A stretch of 64,000 nt of DNA from JBKHAJ01 sp964641125 (GCA_964641125.1 CAZXMO010000009.1:1-64000), one strand, 5' to 3'. Counted from the stretch's first letter, positions 1 through 8,756 are shown. Notes: a model not told the origin generated them from the sequence alone. Numbers and translations: made by a program.

Positions 1-954
1 GTTCACCGGATTGATTGCGCAGGCCCCGGTGAAGACTCCGGTCTTCTCTTTGGCGAGGTCGGTCCGTTCGAGGTCCGATTTCTTCCGCGCTTCTTCCCGG
101 TAATCTTCCACCGCGTTTTTGTGGGTACCGGTGGTAATCTTTTCGACAAGGGGGTGTTCCGGGGCGAGGACCATGTAGGTTGCTCCGAAGAGGGTGTCCG
201 GACGGGTGGTGTAGACCTCTATCCGGTCTTCCCCGTTCTCGAGGCGGAAGAGAACATTGGCGCCGACGCTCTTTCCTATCCAGTTGCGCTGCATGGTTTT
301 AATGGCGTCGGACCAGTCGAGATCGTCCAGGCCGCTCAGGAGCTCCTCGGCGTACTCGGTAATCTTGAGCATCCACTGGCGTATATCCTTACGGGTTACC
401 TCTTCGCCGCACCGCTCGCACCGTCCGGCATTGACCTCCTCGTTGGCGAGACCGGTCTTACACGAGGGACACCAGTTGATGGGCATGGTCGCCTCGTAGG
501 CAAGACCCTTTTCGAACAGCTTCAGGAATATCCACTGTGTCCACTTATAGTAATCCGGCTTATGTGTGGAGATCTCCCGGTCCCAGTCGTAGGAGAAGCC
601 TAAGGCCTTTATCTGCTTCCGGAAACGGGCGATATTTTCTTCGGTGGAGATCCTCGGATGGGTTCCCGTTTTGATGGCATAGTTCTCCGCCGGAAGCCCG
701 AAGGCGTCGAACCCCATGGGATGGAGGACGTTGCAGCCGTTCATCCGGAGGAACCGGCAGTAGATGTCGGTTGCGGTATACCCCTCGGGATGACCCACGT
801 GGAGCCCCGCCGAGGAGGGGTAGGGGAACATGTCTAAAATATAGCGTCTCCGATCTTTCGAAACGGCGGGATCTTCGGCGGCTCTGAATATTTTCTTATC
901 TTCCCAGTATTTCTGCCACTTTTTTTCTATTTCGGTAAAGTTATAGCTGCTCAT
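1..954 (-). CDS. leuS: Leucyl-tRNA synthetase, N-terminal part (runs off the window)
   Basis: Class Ia aminoacyl-tRNA synthetase that charges tRNA-Leu in the cytoplasm. The reverse strand reads open for 318 codons from the ATG at 954 to the window edge. Visible are the HIGH-box variant HVGH (residues 52-55) inside a PYPSSAGLHVGHPEGY block, and the Cys pairs CPSC (162-165) and CERC (179-182) of the zinc-binding/editing insertion region. The remaining two thirds, including KMSKS, lie outside the window. The start fits a leaderless promoter: TTGACG (complement of 984-989), 17 nt, TATCAT (complement of 961-966), then 6 nt to the ATG, with no Shine-Dalgarno sequence. It is divergent from the aminopeptidase at 1038. 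Confidence 0.97.
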   Translation of the reverse strand, partial: MSSYNFTEIEKKWQKYWEDKKIFRAAEDPAVSKDRRRYILDMFPYPSSAGLHVGHPEGYTATDIYCRFLRMNGCNVLHPMGFDAFGLPAENYAIKTGTHPRISTEENIARFRKQIKALGFSYDWDREISTHKPDYYKWTQWIFLKLFEKGLAYEATMPINWCPSCKTGLANEEVNAGRCERCGEEVTRKDIRQWMLKITEYAEELLSGLDDLDWSDAIKTMQRNWIGKSVGANVLFRLENGEDRIEVYTTRPDTLFGATYMVLAPEHPLVEKITTGTHKNAVEDYREEARKKSDLERTDLAKEKTGVFTGACAINPVN

Positions 955-1037
955 AGCGGCATGATAGCGGAGAGGTCCCCCCTCGTCAATGAGACCGGCC
1001 GTTGACGCTCCCCCGGCTTGTCATCTACTCTCTCGGT

Positions 1038-2177
1038 ATGGAAAATCGACTCGACAATACCCGGTTCGGACAGTTTGCCGATCTGAGACGGCTCGAAGAA
1101 GCCGCGGCGGTTGCCTGCGGTGAGGTGCTGAAACTCAAACCCTCGGAGAGGGTCCTTATCGCCACCAATCCCGACCCCGATGTGAGTGCTATTTCCCAGG
1201 CCCTCTTCGACGCCGCCGTCGCCCTCGGAGCGGAGCCGCTCATCATCTATCAACCGGTGAAAACCCAGCTCGATTTTGCCGATCCCTCGGTCTACGCCGC
1301 GGTGGATACCCTTCCCGACGTCTTCATCTCCATGAGCGCCGAAAAGCTCGGCAAGGACGAGAGGGGGATCGACAAACCCTACGAGTACGGGGGTAAAGAG
1401 TATACGAGCCTCTTTCATTATCACCTGTTCGGGACGAAAGCCTTGAGAAGCTTCTGGTCGCCGAACATAACAGTCGATCAGTTTATCAAAACCGTACCCG
1501 TGGACTACCCGCGGATGCGCAGGGAGTGCGCCGCGGCCGCACGGGTGCTCGATGCGGGGATATCGGTCCGGATAACCAGTCCCGCCGGGACCGACTTAGT
1601 TATCGGCATCGAAGGCCGAGAGTCCTTTGTGGACGACGGGGACTTTTCGACGCCGGGCAGGGGAGGAAACCTCCCCGCGGGGGAGACCTTCATCTCCCCG
1701 GTGGTGGGAACATCCGAGGGCATGATCGTCTTCGACGGGAGTATCAGTCTCCACAACGGGGTCCAGGTGATTGAGGAACCTATTCGGGCGAAGGTAGAGG
1801 ACGGGTATGTTGTATCGATCGAAGGCGGGGACGAGGCGAAATCGCTGGACCACTCCCTAACGGAGGGGGAAAACCTCGCCCGGCGCTTCCGGCGGGAGGG
1901 GCGCCTCAATCCCGATCAGGGGGAGCTCTACGCGCGAAACGCTCGCAATATCGGAGAGCTCGGAATCGGGCTGAACCCGGCCGCGGAGATCGTCGGGAGC
2001 ATGCTCATCGACGAGAAAGTCTACCGGACCTGCCATCTGGCAATCGGACACAACTACGACGAGGACGCCCCGGCCTTGATCCATTTGGACGGACTGGTAA
2101 CCGAGCCGACGGTCACGGTGACCGGTCCGGAGGGAGAAGTGACGACGGTCCTGGCGAAGGGAGAATTGATGCTGTGA
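1038..2177 (+). CDS. M29-type aminopeptidase (AmpS/PepS-like)
   Basis: Metal-dependent aminopeptidase of family M29, 379 residues, cytoplasmic, releasing N-terminal amino acids from peptides. Family hallmarks are in the C-terminal half: GGNLPAGE, the ELGIGLNP segment, and an HLAIGHNY...HLD block, which hold the expected Glu/His/Asp metal ligands. I start at ATG 1038 and not at the TTG at 1002, because that TTG lies in a -35 box (TTGACG 1002-1007) paired with TACTCT (1026-1031) at 18-nt spacing, leaving 6 nt to the ATG. The stop overlaps the next gene's GTG by 4 nt (GTGA), so the two are translationally coupled. The exact substrate cannot be told from sequence. Confidence 0.85.
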   Translation: MENRLDNTRFGQFADLRRLEEAAAVACGEVLKLKPSERVLIATNPDPDVSAISQALFDAAVALGAEPLIIYQPVKTQLDFADPSVYAAVDTLPDVFISMSAEKLGKDERGIDKPYEYGGKEYTSLFHYHLFGTKALRSFWSPNITVDQFIKTVPVDYPRMRRECAAAARVLDAGISVRITSPAGTDLVIGIEGRESFVDDGDFSTPGRGGNLPAGETFISPVVGTSEGMIVFDGSISLHNGVQVIEEPIRAKVEDGYVVSIEGGDEAKSLDHSLTEGENLARRFRREGRLNPDQGELYARNARNIGELGIGLNPAAEIVGSMLIDEKVYRTCHLAIGHNYDEDAPALIHLDGLVTEPTVTVTGPEGEVTTVLAKGELML

Positions 2178-2842
2178 GCGGCACAACCTCCTTCGAAACC
2201 GGTTTCGATATCGATTTTCTCGCCGAAAGAAAGCCGGTGGCCCTCGTCTTGAGGCATGCGGAACGGTTTTCGGTGCGTAATCTCAAAAACCCCCTAGATG
2301 CTCTTCTGACCGAAAAGGGAAAGACGGACTCCGTCGAATTCGGGAGAGGTCTCGCCGATTTGACTCCAATGACGCTCTATCATAGTCCCGTGGAGCGGTG
2401 CAGGCAGACGGCCGAGGGGATTGTCCGGGGTATCCGGGAGTCCGGAGGGGAGGCTCAGACCGCCGGGGCCGCGGACGAGCTCGGCGGACCCTATGTGCGG
2501 GGCGGTTTCGATACGATCCCCGGTATGGTCCGGGACTATGGACTGTCGGGGTTCCTGAGGGCGTGGTTCGACGGGAATCTCCCCGGAGAATCCCTCCTGT
2601 CTCTTCCGGAGGCGGCGGAAATCATCTTCGGATACATCGCGGGCACCCTCGCGCAGGCTCGAAATAATGCGGCCATGATAACCCACGACTGGACTATTAT
2701 GATACTGAGGGAGTACTTCCTCGAGCTACCCCACGAAGCGGCGGGCTTTCCCGGATTTCTCGACGGAATGGCTGTCTATCGGACGGGAGAGGGGCTCAAG
2801 GTTTACTATCATGGTGAGGAATACCCGGTCCCCGGGAAGTAA
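2174..2842 (+). CDS. Histidine phosphatase superfamily protein
   Basis: Cytoplasmic phosphatase/phosphoglycerate-mutase-like fold, 222 residues. The catalytic RH motif appears as VLRHAER near residue 18, and a second conserved His sits in MITHDWT late in the protein, as in the branch with a C-terminal catalytic His. The region between has the usual YHSPVERCRQTAEGI block that binds phosphate through Arg. The GTG start at 2174 overlaps the aminopeptidase stop by 4 nt, so the gene is in an operon with the peptidase. The substrate is unknown; small phosphoesters are typical for the family. Confidence 0.8.
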   Translation: MSGTTSFETGFDIDFLAERKPVALVLRHAERFSVRNLKNPLDALLTEKGKTDSVEFGRGLADLTPMTLYHSPVERCRQTAEGIVRGIRESGGEAQTAGAADELGGPYVRGGFDTIPGMVRDYGLSGFLRAWFDGNLPGESLLSLPEAAEIIFGYIAGTLAQARNNAAMITHDWTIMILREYFLELPHEAAGFPGFLDGMAVYRTGEGLKVYYHGEEYPVPGK

Positions 2843-2862
2843 CGGTCCCCGGCCGGCGCAGC

Positions 2863-4122
2863 CTACGAGTGGGCCGGATGTTCCTGCTTGGCCGGAATGT
2901 AGCGGACCCACAGAATCCTGTTCTTCTCGATAGTCTCGATAATGAACCTCCCCGTCCTGAGAATAACCTCCTCACCGCGCCCCGGAATGTGATCCATGTA
3001 GTCAACGAGGAATCCCCCTAAGGTCTTCGCGTACCGGTGGGAGGGAAGGCGGATACCCAAGGCCTCGTTCAGTTGATGGAGGGATATGTCCGCGGCAAGC
3101 AGGTACTGCCCATGGTCCATCTTGCGGATTCTCTTGTTTTCCTTGATCTCGTGCTCGTCGTAGAGATCGCCTAAAATCTCCTCGATGACGTCCTCCACGG
3201 TAACCACTCCGGCAAGGCCCCCGTATTCGTCTAAGATAATCGCCATGTTGAGTTTTTCCTGCTTGAACTGCATGAACATCTCGTTGACCATCTTTGTCTC
3301 CGGGACGAAGATGGGTTCCATCATACACTCCTTCAGCGGCTTGGACTGATTTCCCGTGGAGAGCATCTTGATGAGGTCCCTGAGGAGGACTATCCCCGCA
3401 ATATTCTCCGGGTCTTTATCGTAGACCGGAATTCGGGAGTACCCTTCTTCGAGGATGGAATCCAAGGCTTCGTTTACGGGGGTGGTCATGTCGATGCTGA
3501 ATACTTCGGTCCGGTGGGTCATGATTGCCTGGACTGTGATATCGTTGAACCTGAAGACCCGCTTGATCATACTCGTCTCGTATTGCTCGACTATCCCTAA
3601 GTTCTCACCGAGATTGACCATGTGGAGGATCCCCTCCAGAGAGAGCCGTGTTCTCCCCTCCGAGCCGAAGAGACGGGTTATTCCGTTGCTGATAAGACCG
3701 ATGATAAAAATAACCGGCCGGAAGATGATGGACAGTATTTGGACGAAACGGGCGGTCCGGAGGCTTATGAACTCGTTGAACATGATGGCGAGGCGCTTTG
3801 GAGTTACCTCCGAAAAGACGAGAATTATCAGAGTCAGAATCCCCGTGGTGATCCCCACCGCGCTATTCCCGAATAGATCGATGGTGATCTTGGTGGCCAG
3901 AGCGGAGGCCGAGATATTCACCAGGTTGTTGCCGATGAGGATGGTTGTCAGGAGGATATCGGGACGGTTGGATAGCTTCTGGACGAGGCGGCCCCGTTTC
4001 CCATGCTTCTGTTTGAGTTCCTGAATCTGCATGTACGAGAGGGAGGTAAAGGCCGTTTCCGTCGAGGAGAATACCCCGGAGAGAATTATAAGTACCAGCA
4101 GTACAACGAACTGGAGCGTCAT
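2863..4122 (-). CDS. CorC/HlyC-family membrane protein (CNNM, CBS pair, CorC_HlyC)
   Basis: Integral membrane protein of 419 residues. Order: DUF21/CNNM membrane domain with about four hydrophobic helices (residues 1-180), a pair of CBS domains (about 195-320, starting at IMTHRTEVFSID), and a C-terminal CorC_HlyC transporter-associated domain (about 335-410). Family members act in Mg2+/Co2+ efflux or metal homeostasis; the older haemolysin label is not informative. The CBS pair probably senses an adenine nucleotide. It faces the phosphatase gene tail to tail, 20 nt apart. No clear Shine-Dalgarno sequence precedes the ATG. Confidence 0.88.
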   Translation of the reverse strand: MTLQFVVLLVLIILSGVFSSTETAFTSLSYMQIQELKQKHGKRGRLVQKLSNRPDILLTTILIGNNLVNISASALATKITIDLFGNSAVGITTGILTLIILVFSEVTPKRLAIMFNEFISLRTARFVQILSIIFRPVIFIIGLISNGITRLFGSEGRTRLSLEGILHMVNLGENLGIVEQYETSMIKRVFRFNDITVQAIMTHRTEVFSIDMTTPVNEALDSILEEGYSRIPVYDKDPENIAGIVLLRDLIKMLSTGNQSKPLKECMMEPIFVPETKMVNEMFMQFKQEKLNMAIILDEYGGLAGVVTVEDVIEEILGDLYDEHEIKENKRIRKMDHGQYLLAADISLHQLNEALGIRLPSHRYAKTLGGFLVDYMDHIPGRGEEVILRTGRFIIETIEKNRILWVRYIPAKQEHPAHS

Positions 4123-4216
4123 TTTTCGCGCTTACGTCTCCCGATTCCGGGAGGAGAGGATAGGGTGCCGGAGAGGGTCGTCATCGTCCATGTACACTAA
4201 GAAGTATATCCGAATC

Positions 4217-4903
4217 CTATTCCCGATTCAACCTCAGTTCGGATAAAAAGGCCCTGTCCCTCACTTGGGCGTCGTCGTAGAGGCGGCGGAGCCACAGCCA
4301 CGAGAAAAAGAGGAGGGGGACGATAAGTACCACCAAGAGTGAGCCGGTAAAGAGGAAGAAATTGTACAGGCCGTGGATGATAACCGCGTAGAGGAGTCCT
4401 CTGCCCGGTTTGAAATAACCGGTCCGCTTGGCCAAGCCGATATAGTATCCCATGATCCCCGAAGCCGTCGCATGGAGGGGGACCGAGGTGACCCCTCGAA
4501 GGATCATTACATAGGGGGGGCCGAAGCTGTAGAGCAGGCTCTCGAAGAAGGCAAAACCGAGGCCCGCGGCGGCGGTATAAATGATCCCGTCGGTGACCTC
4601 GTCGAATTCTTTCTTCTTGTATAGATACGTCTTGATAACGAAAAATTTCGACGTTTCTTCGATGAGGGCGGCCACGATGAAGGCCCGAATCAAAAGCCCC
4701 GGGACTCCCGAAATCCGGGAGAACAGGAGGATGGTGCCGAACTCCGCCGCTCCCGCGGGAATAACCGCGAGAATTCCTAGGCCGAAGGTTTTCAAGATCA
4801 GTCCCGCCGGTTCACGTTTCGTCTTGTCTTTGCGGTAGAAATAGAGGAGAAGGAGGACCGCGGGAATCGCCGCGAGAATTATATTTACGATGAGGTACAC
4901 CAT
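4217..4903 (-). CDS. PrsW-family intramembrane metalloprotease
   Basis: 228-residue polytopic membrane protein of the PrsW/CPBP type, which cut membrane-bound substrates such as anti-sigma factors. The three motif sets are visible: EETSKFF (EExxK), FAFFES, and HGLYNFFLF. About seven hydrophobic segments are present. Transcription probably starts very close to the ATG: a TATACA box (complement of 4911-4916) lies 7 nt upstream and there is no Shine-Dalgarno sequence. It is divergent from pgmB with 47 nt between start codons. No anti-sigma factor gene is adjacent, so the substrate is unknown. Confidence 0.82.
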   Translation of the reverse strand: MVYLIVNIILAAIPAVLLLLYFYRKDKTKREPAGLILKTFGLGILAVIPAGAAEFGTILLFSRISGVPGLLIRAFIVAALIEETSKFFVIKTYLYKKKEFDEVTDGIIYTAAAGLGFAFFESLLYSFGPPYVMILRGVTSVPLHATASGIMGYYIGLAKRTGYFKPGRGLLYAVIIHGLYNFFLFTGSLLVVLIVPLLFFSWLWLRRLYDDAQVRDRAFLSELRLNRE

Positions 4904-4950
4904 CCGCTCGTGTATACCATTTTCCCCATATTTCTTCCATACTTGGGGGT

Positions 4951-5661
4951 ATGAGGAATAATATGAAGGATAAAGAACCTATTCAGGCGGTGCTGTTCGA
5001 CCTGGACGGGGTTATCGTCTTTACGGATACGTATCACTTTCGTGCGTGGAAGAGGCTTGCCGAAGAGGAGGGGTGGAGGTTTTCCGAAAAGATGAACCAT
5101 CGCCTGAGGGGGGTGTCCCGAATGGAGTCTTTGGATATCATTCTCGAGGAAAACGATATAGAGGCCGGCCCCGACAGAAAGCGGGAGTGGGCCGAGCGAA
5201 AGAACCGGTACTACGCCGATTCCCTAAAAGAGCTCGGCAGGGGTGATGTCCTTCCCGGGGCTCTGGAAACAGTGGAGCTCTTAAAAAACGAAGGATTTAG
5301 GACCGCCCTGTGCTCGTCGAGCAGGAACGCCGAAACCGTTCTCAATGCTTTAGGTATAACCGAACTCTTCGAAGCATTGGTTACAGGATGGGACATCGAG
5401 AGGACCAAACCTGATCCGCAGATCTTTCTTCTCGCCTCTGAAAAGCTCGTCGTTCCCCCGCCGAACTGCGTCGTCTTCGAAGACGCCGATTCGGGGATCG
5501 AAGCGGCCCGTGCCGCGGGAATGTACGCCGTCGGTGTCGGTGAGCAGGGGCGTCTTCCCGAAGCTGATGTATTGATCACGGAGTACCGGCCGGCGGAGGT
5601 ACTCTCACTTGTGCGGGAATTGCCCTATCGAGGGAACAATAAAAAAACCGCCGGCTTATGA
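4951..5661 (+). CDS. pgmB: Beta-phosphoglucomutase (HAD family)
   Basis: HAD-superfamily phosphomutase that interconverts beta-glucose-1-phosphate and glucose-6-phosphate in maltose/trehalose breakdown; 236 residues. Motif I is FDLDGVIV with DLDGV holding the nucleophile and acid/base Asp, motif II is the SSS of CSSSRNA, and motif IV is VFEDADSGIEAA. The cap-domain RAWKRL and the HRLRGVSR hinge match beta-PGM. Two starts are possible: ATG 4951 (7 nt after a CATACT box) or ATG 4963, which has a GAGG Shine-Dalgarno-like sequence in front. The stop codon TGA (5659-5661) lies in the loop of the terminator hairpin serving the opposite-strand chemoreceptor gene. Confidence 0.9.
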   Translation: MRNNMKDKEPIQAVLFDLDGVIVFTDTYHFRAWKRLAEEEGWRFSEKMNHRLRGVSRMESLDIILEENDIEAGPDRKREWAERKNRYYADSLKELGRGDVLPGALETVELLKNEGFRTALCSSSRNAETVLNALGITELFEALVTGWDIERTKPDPQIFLLASEKLVVPPPNCVVFEDADSGIEAARAAGMYAVGVGEQGRLPEADVLITEYRPAEVLSLVRELPYRGNNKKTAGL

Positions 5662-5668
5662 CCGGCGG
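5638..5668 (-). terminator. Rho-independent terminator of the chemoreceptor gene
   Basis: A 7-bp GC stem (ccgccgg 5648-5654 and ccggcgg 5662-5668) with a 7-nt loop is followed, in the reverse direction, by a U tract (complement of the A run before 5648). It ends the gene at 5694-7694. The pgmB stop codon sits inside its loop, so the two genes share this DNA. Confidence 0.85.
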
Positions 5669-5693
5669 CTCTCTTCGCTGCGGGGGCATCTGA

Positions 5694-7694
5694 TCAGAAG
5701 ACCTCGCTTATCTCCCTGTCGTCGTCCGATTCGGCGGGAACGATCTCCCGCTTTTCTTCGATTTGCTGTTGAGCTTGCTGCTGCCGGTCCGTCTGACCGC
5801 CCTGGCCGCCGGCTTTCCTTTCCCGCTTTTTCGCTTCGATTCGGGCGACCGGAGCGCTTTCCCTGTCGCTCTCGTGGACGGTGAAGAAACCGACGGTGCT
5901 CTCCATCTCCGAGGCCTGGCTGGTGAGCTCCTCAGAGAGGGAGGCGAGCTCTTCCGCCGCGGAGGCGTTCTGCTGGATGACCATGTCGAGCTGGCTCAAG
6001 GCGCTGTTGATCTGGTCGGCGCCGGTGTTCTGTTCCCGGCTCGCCGCGCTTATTTCCTGAACCAAGTCGGCGGTCCTGCGTATTTCCGGGACTAAGCTCC
6101 CGAGCATTTCCCCGGCCCGTTCGGCGGCGGTAACCGTGGATGAGGAGAGCTCGCCGATCTCGCCGGCGGCGTCCTTGCTCCGGGCGGCGAGTTTGCCGAC
6201 CTCCGCGGCGACGACGGCGAATCCCTTGCCGTGCTCTCCGGCCCGCGCCGCCTCGATAGAGGCGTTTAGGGAGAGCATGTTGGTCTGCCGGGAGATCTCT
6301 TCTATGATCCCGATCTTTTCGGCGATCTGCTTGATCGCTTCCACCGCCTGGTTGACCTCGGTACCGCTCTGCTCGGCCTGCTGGGCCGCGTTTAGTGCGA
6401 TCTTTTCGGTCTCCGTGGCGTTGTCGGCGTTCTGGCTTATGTTGGACTTCATCTCTTCCATGGACGAAGAAACCTCTTCCACCGAGGACGCCTGTTCGGT
6501 GGCCCCCTGAGAGAGCTGCTCCGAGGCCGAGCTCATCTGATGGCTCCCCGAGCTCACCTGATCGGAGGCGGTCTGGATGTCTCCGACGATCCGCTGGAGG
6601 TTATTGATCATGTTGCGAAGCGCCGCGGCGAGCTCACCGACTTCGTCGTTTTGCTTGTGCTCGAAGGAAACCGTCAAATCTCCTTCCGCGACCTTTCCCG
6701 CGAAGGTGACCGCCCTGCGCAGGGGCTGGGAAATGCTCCGGGCGAAGAATATGAACAGGAGCATCGCCACCACGAAGGCGGCCACGCCGATGATCAGTAC
6801 TAAGTTCCGTACCGCGAAGACCGCGGCTAAGAATTCGCTGTCCGGAAGATTGAGTATTACGTCCCATCCGGTGGTGGGGACGGCGGAGAACCCCGCGGTC
6901 TTGTCGATCCCGGTGAAGACGTAGCTCTCCACACCCGTCTCGTTCGCGGCGGTACGCCGGGAGATCTCTTCCATTCCGTTGATTTCCGCAATATTGGTTT
7001 CCATGATCAGTGTTTCGTCGGGATGGGCTATGACGAGGCCGTCGGAATCGGACAGGAAGGCATAGCCGGTATCGCCGATGGTGGCGCTCAAGATAAGGTC
7101 CCGCAAGAAACCCAGATTGAGGAGGGTGGCCGTTACTCCGACGATGTTGCCGGTTTCATCGGTCACCGGTGCCGCAATGCCGGTAAAGAGCTCTCCGGTC
7201 ACACGGTTGACCGCCGGAGTACCGATATTGGCATTTCCCTCCATGGCGGCGATAAAATAGTCCCGGTCGGGGATTCCTACGCCGATGTAATTGTCCGCGG
7301 AAGCCGCGACTACGGTCCCTTCGGTATTCATGGCGATGACTGCTTGGTAGTTCTCCCCTAGTCCGGCGGTGGCGTCGAATCTGCGGAACTTCCGGTTCAA
7401 AGCGGTGATCATTTCGGCCGCCGCCTCCTCTCCCGCGGTTTCGACGAGGGAAAGAGCATCGACGGTGGTGTTCCCGATGGATATCTCCCTCGCGAGGCGC
7501 ATCTCCGACTGGAGGACGTCGTTGATTCCTGCGGCGAGCTCCTCGGTCCTGGAGACCAGCTGTTCCTCGGTAGAAGCCTGCAGTGCCTGGCTTGCCTCGG
7601 TTATCGCGAAATACCCGATTGCCCCTAAGGGAAGGATAAGGATGATTGCCCCTATCACTATAAGCTTTCCGCTTATCTTCATATTCTTGAACAT
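5694..7694 (-). CDS. Methyl-accepting chemotaxis protein with dCache sensor
   Basis: Inner-membrane chemoreceptor of 666 residues that signals to CheA/CheW. Order: TM helix at about 10-30, a large periplasmic dCache-like sensor (about 35-310), a second TM helix (VLIIGVAAFVVAMLLFIFFA), HAMP, then a cytoplasmic coiled-coil signalling domain with the hairpin tip SRQTNMLSLNASIEAARAGE. I start at 7694 because AAGGAGCAAGG lies just upstream. The C-terminal tail after the coiled coil is charged and Gln-rich (QQQAQQQIEEKRE). No CheR/CheB pentapeptide (NWETF type) is seen. The ligand is unknown; dCache domains often bind amino acids or other small organics. Confidence 0.95.
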   Translation of the reverse strand: MFKNMKISGKLIVIGAIILILPLGAIGYFAITEASQALQASTEEQLVSRTEELAAGINDVLQSEMRLAREISIGNTTVDALSLVETAGEEAAAEMITALNRKFRRFDATAGLGENYQAVIAMNTEGTVVAASADNYIGVGIPDRDYFIAAMEGNANIGTPAVNRVTGELFTGIAAPVTDETGNIVGVTATLLNLGFLRDLILSATIGDTGYAFLSDSDGLVIAHPDETLIMETNIAEINGMEEISRRTAANETGVESYVFTGIDKTAGFSAVPTTGWDVILNLPDSEFLAAVFAVRNLVLIIGVAAFVVAMLLFIFFARSISQPLRRAVTFAGKVAEGDLTVSFEHKQNDEVGELAAALRNMINNLQRIVGDIQTASDQVSSGSHQMSSASEQLSQGATEQASSVEEVSSSMEEMKSNISQNADNATETEKIALNAAQQAEQSGTEVNQAVEAIKQIAEKIGIIEEISRQTNMLSLNASIEAARAGEHGKGFAVVAAEVGKLAARSKDAAGEIGELSSSTVTAAERAGEMLGSLVPEIRRTADLVQEISAASREQNTGADQINSALSQLDMVIQQNASAAEELASLSEELTSQASEMESTVGFFTVHESDRESAPVARIEAKKRERKAGGQGGQTDRQQQAQQQIEEKREIVPAESDDDREISEVF

Positions 7695-7830
7695 ACCTTG
7701 CTCCTTTTTTATTATGCGACGAGAGAGATTCTTAAAGCCTAGTATAAATTTAAAGAAAGGATCAAAAAAATGCAAGCAAATAAGTGTAAAATCTCTATTT
7801 TTTCGGAAACAGCTGTGGTACAATTGTAGT

Positions 7831-8532
7831 ATGCGAAGCGATGTGCCGGAAATCTCTCCCGTCCCCCGGACGAAGGAGGAGGCCAGGCGGAACTATAATC
7901 GTTTGGACCGATGGTACGATTTGCTGGAAGGAATGTGGGAGAGGAAGTACCGAAAGGCGGGATTACGGCTGTTGGCTGCGCAGCCGGGGGAAACACTCCT
8001 CGATATCGGCTGCGGGACCGGGGCGGCCCTGATCCCCTTAGCCGAGGCGGCCGGTCCGGACGGGAAGGTGCACGGAATAGATATAGCCGAGGAGATGATC
8101 GCCGTATCGGCGCGGCGGGCGGACCGCGTGGGCTGTACCGATCGGATAGAATTGGTCCGGGGGGATGCCGCCGAGCTCCCGTGGAACGGCGACACCTTCG
8201 ACGCGGTCTTTATGAGCTTTACCTTAGAGCTCTTCGACACTCCCGATATTCCTAGAGTTCTCGAGGAATGCAGGCGTGTTCTCGAGAAGGAAGGCCGGAT
8301 CTGTGTGGTAAGTCTCGCTCAAAGGCCGAAACAACGAGAGCCGCTTATGCAGAAACTCTACGAGTGGGGGCACCGGAAGTTTCCGAAACTTCTCGACTGC
8401 AGGCCGATTCCGGCGGAGAGCTTTCTCGAGGAAGCGGGCTTCGAGATCGGGACCCGGGAGGAGTACAGTATGGCGGGACTGCCGGTGGATGTTGTTCTTG
8501 CTTTTCCGAAAAACCTCGACGTGGCGCGCTAA
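7831..8532 (+). CDS. SAM-dependent methyltransferase (UbiE/Methyltransf_11-like)
   Basis: Class I methyltransferase, 233 residues. Motif I is LLDIGCGTGAA, the acidic end of strand 2 is GIDIAEEM, and motif II/III is in DTFDAVFMSFTLELFD followed by RRVLEKEGRICVV. The UbiE-like order does not by itself give a substrate. The start is set by ATG 7831, 6 nt after a TACAAT box (7819-7824) with no Shine-Dalgarno sequence. The stop codon TAA (8530-8532) forms the first three bases of the 9-bp target-site duplication of the MITE that follows, so the element inserted exactly at the end of this gene. Confidence 0.85.
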   Translation: MRSDVPEISPVPRTKEEARRNYNRLDRWYDLLEGMWERKYRKAGLRLLAAQPGETLLDIGCGTGAALIPLAEAAGPDGKVHGIDIAEEMIAVSARRADRVGCTDRIELVRGDAAELPWNGDTFDAVFMSFTLELFDTPDIPRVLEECRRVLEKEGRICVVSLAQRPKQREPLMQKLYEWGHRKFPKLLDCRPIPAESFLEEAGFEIGTREEYSMAGLPVDVVLAFPKNLDVAR

Positions 8533-8701
8533 AAGGTAGAGACTGCCCCCGATCGTGGGGATAGAATTGGTCTAAAACACATGTGCACAAGGTATTAGCT
8601 GAACGTGACTTTATTAAAACAGTGTAGGCTTAGTAATTCAAGCTATCACGGTCAATTGGAGTATTTTTATCCCCACGATCGGGGGCACTCCTTAAAAGGT
8701 A
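8530..8701. mobile_element. MITE copy A: 154-bp element with 9-bp target-site duplication
   Basis: Non-coding element 8539-8692 (154 bp) bounded by terminal inverted repeats of about 25 bp that share the core tgcccccgatcgtgggga. It is flanked by a perfect 9-bp direct repeat taaaaggta (8530-8538 and 8693-8701), as expected of a transposition target-site duplication. There is no ORF inside, so it is non-autonomous and no transposase is in the window. A second copy of the same length is at 35843-35996. A 9-bp duplication is compatible with several transposase families (for example IS4, IS256 or IS1 types); I cannot assign one. Confidence 0.85.
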
Positions 8702-8731
8702 CGAAAATTTGCCTGAAATATCGGTTTATGA

Positions 8732-8756
8732 TTATCTTATTCGTGAAATAAGATAA
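8732..8756 (+). promoter_or_regulatory. Inverted repeat in the clpB leader, overlapping a likely -10 box
   Basis: Perfect 10-bp inverted repeat, ttatcttatt (8732-8741) and aataagataa (8747-8756) with a 5-nt loop, directly before the AAGGAG ribosome site of clpB. A -35-like TTGCCT (8709-8714) lies 17 nt before ttatct (8732-8737), so the left arm would be the -10 region. It does not match CIRCE or CtsR sites. It could be a repressor operator or a stem that partly hides the ribosome site. Confidence 0.6.

Noticed and set aside
1002..1037. TTG at 1002 as start of the aminopeptidase
   Set aside because: It coincides with a TTGACG -35 box, and the ATG at 1038 is correctly spaced from the -10 box.
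7695..7823. N-terminal extension of the chemoreceptor to 7823
   Set aside because: AAGGAGCAAGG directly precedes the ATG at 7694, and the first membrane helix begins correctly from there.
8539..8692. CRISPR repeat pair (the cccc-gatcgt-gggg ends look like short CRISPR repeats)
   Set aside because: The two arms are inverted, not direct, only two per site, with 9-bp duplications outside; a MITE explains all of it and no cas genes are present.
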